Below are positions 6,618 through 6,629 of a stretch of 6,629 bases of DNA, piece after piece. How positions within the stretch are numbered: position 1 is the stretch's first letter; the number at the start of each line of letters is the position of its first letter. Under the pieces are notes generated by a model. It did no database searches, had not been told where the DNA came from, and saw only the letters and a list, made by a program, of their open reading frames with translations. The stretch lies in assembly GCA_948482865.1 (NCBI GenBank), contig CAOMHR010000087.1, positions 1-6,629 of the forward strand, given 5' to 3'. Position numbers and translations under genes: made by a program. The stretch is from Christensenellaceae bacterium (GTDB lineage Bacteria > Bacillota > Clostridia > Christensenellales > Borkfalkiaceae).

Positions 6618-6629
6618 AAGGTATGAAAA

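Noticed and set aside
1..6629. A novel system, mobile element, CRISPR array or RNA gene
   Set aside because: All but about 135 bases are covered by five conserved housekeeping genes in a known order. No spaced direct repeats, transposase, integrase, tRNA-like or rRNA-like sequence was seen.

Overview
The window is a compact, single-strand block of housekeeping genes, all read on the minus strand (right to left). In transcription order they are ftsK/spoIIIE, rimO, pgsA, a cinA-type gene, and the first 113 codons of recA, which runs off the left edge. This order resembles the ftsK-rimO-pgsA-cinA-recA neighbourhood of many Clostridia (Bacillota), and ribonuclease Y often follows recA there. The AT-leaning sequence, strong AGGAG/GGAGG ribosome sites, GTG start, and SpoIIIE/FtsK and RecA sequence style also fit an anaerobic, probably uncultured, clostridial lineage. 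I cannot name a species.

Layout from right to left. Bases 6509-6629 are an AT-rich noncoding region with a strong-looking promoter for the operon: TTGTTA, 17 bp, then an extended TATAAT. It is embedded in a 29-bp imperfect palindrome. FtsK (3428-6508) starts at a GTG with a clear Shine-Dalgarno site, and has an N-terminal membrane domain, an unusually long low-complexity linker, and a complete motor plus DNA-reading winged helix. RimO overlaps the ftsK end by 8 bases. PgsA overlaps the rimO stop by one base (TAATG). The cinA-type gene overlaps the pgsA stop by four bases (ATGA). RecA follows after a 14-base gap holding a strong AGGAG site. No internal terminator or promoter is convincing, so the five genes are probably one transcript with tight translational coupling.

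The genes do not form one pathway. FtsK moves chromosomes through the division or sporulation septum, RecA does recombination and repair, PgsA commits CDP-diacylglycerol to phosphatidylglycerol, RimO modifies ribosomal protein S12, and the CinA C-terminal domain recycles NMN in the pyridine nucleotide cycle. The linkage is conserved synteny rather than a dedicated system.

I found no mobile element, CRISPR array, RNA gene or new defence or biosynthetic system. The points most worth a second look are the CinA protein, whose N-terminal domain has lost its hallmark motifs while the C-terminal deamidase motifs are intact, the palindrome overlapping the ftsK promoter, and the choice between two PgsA starts.
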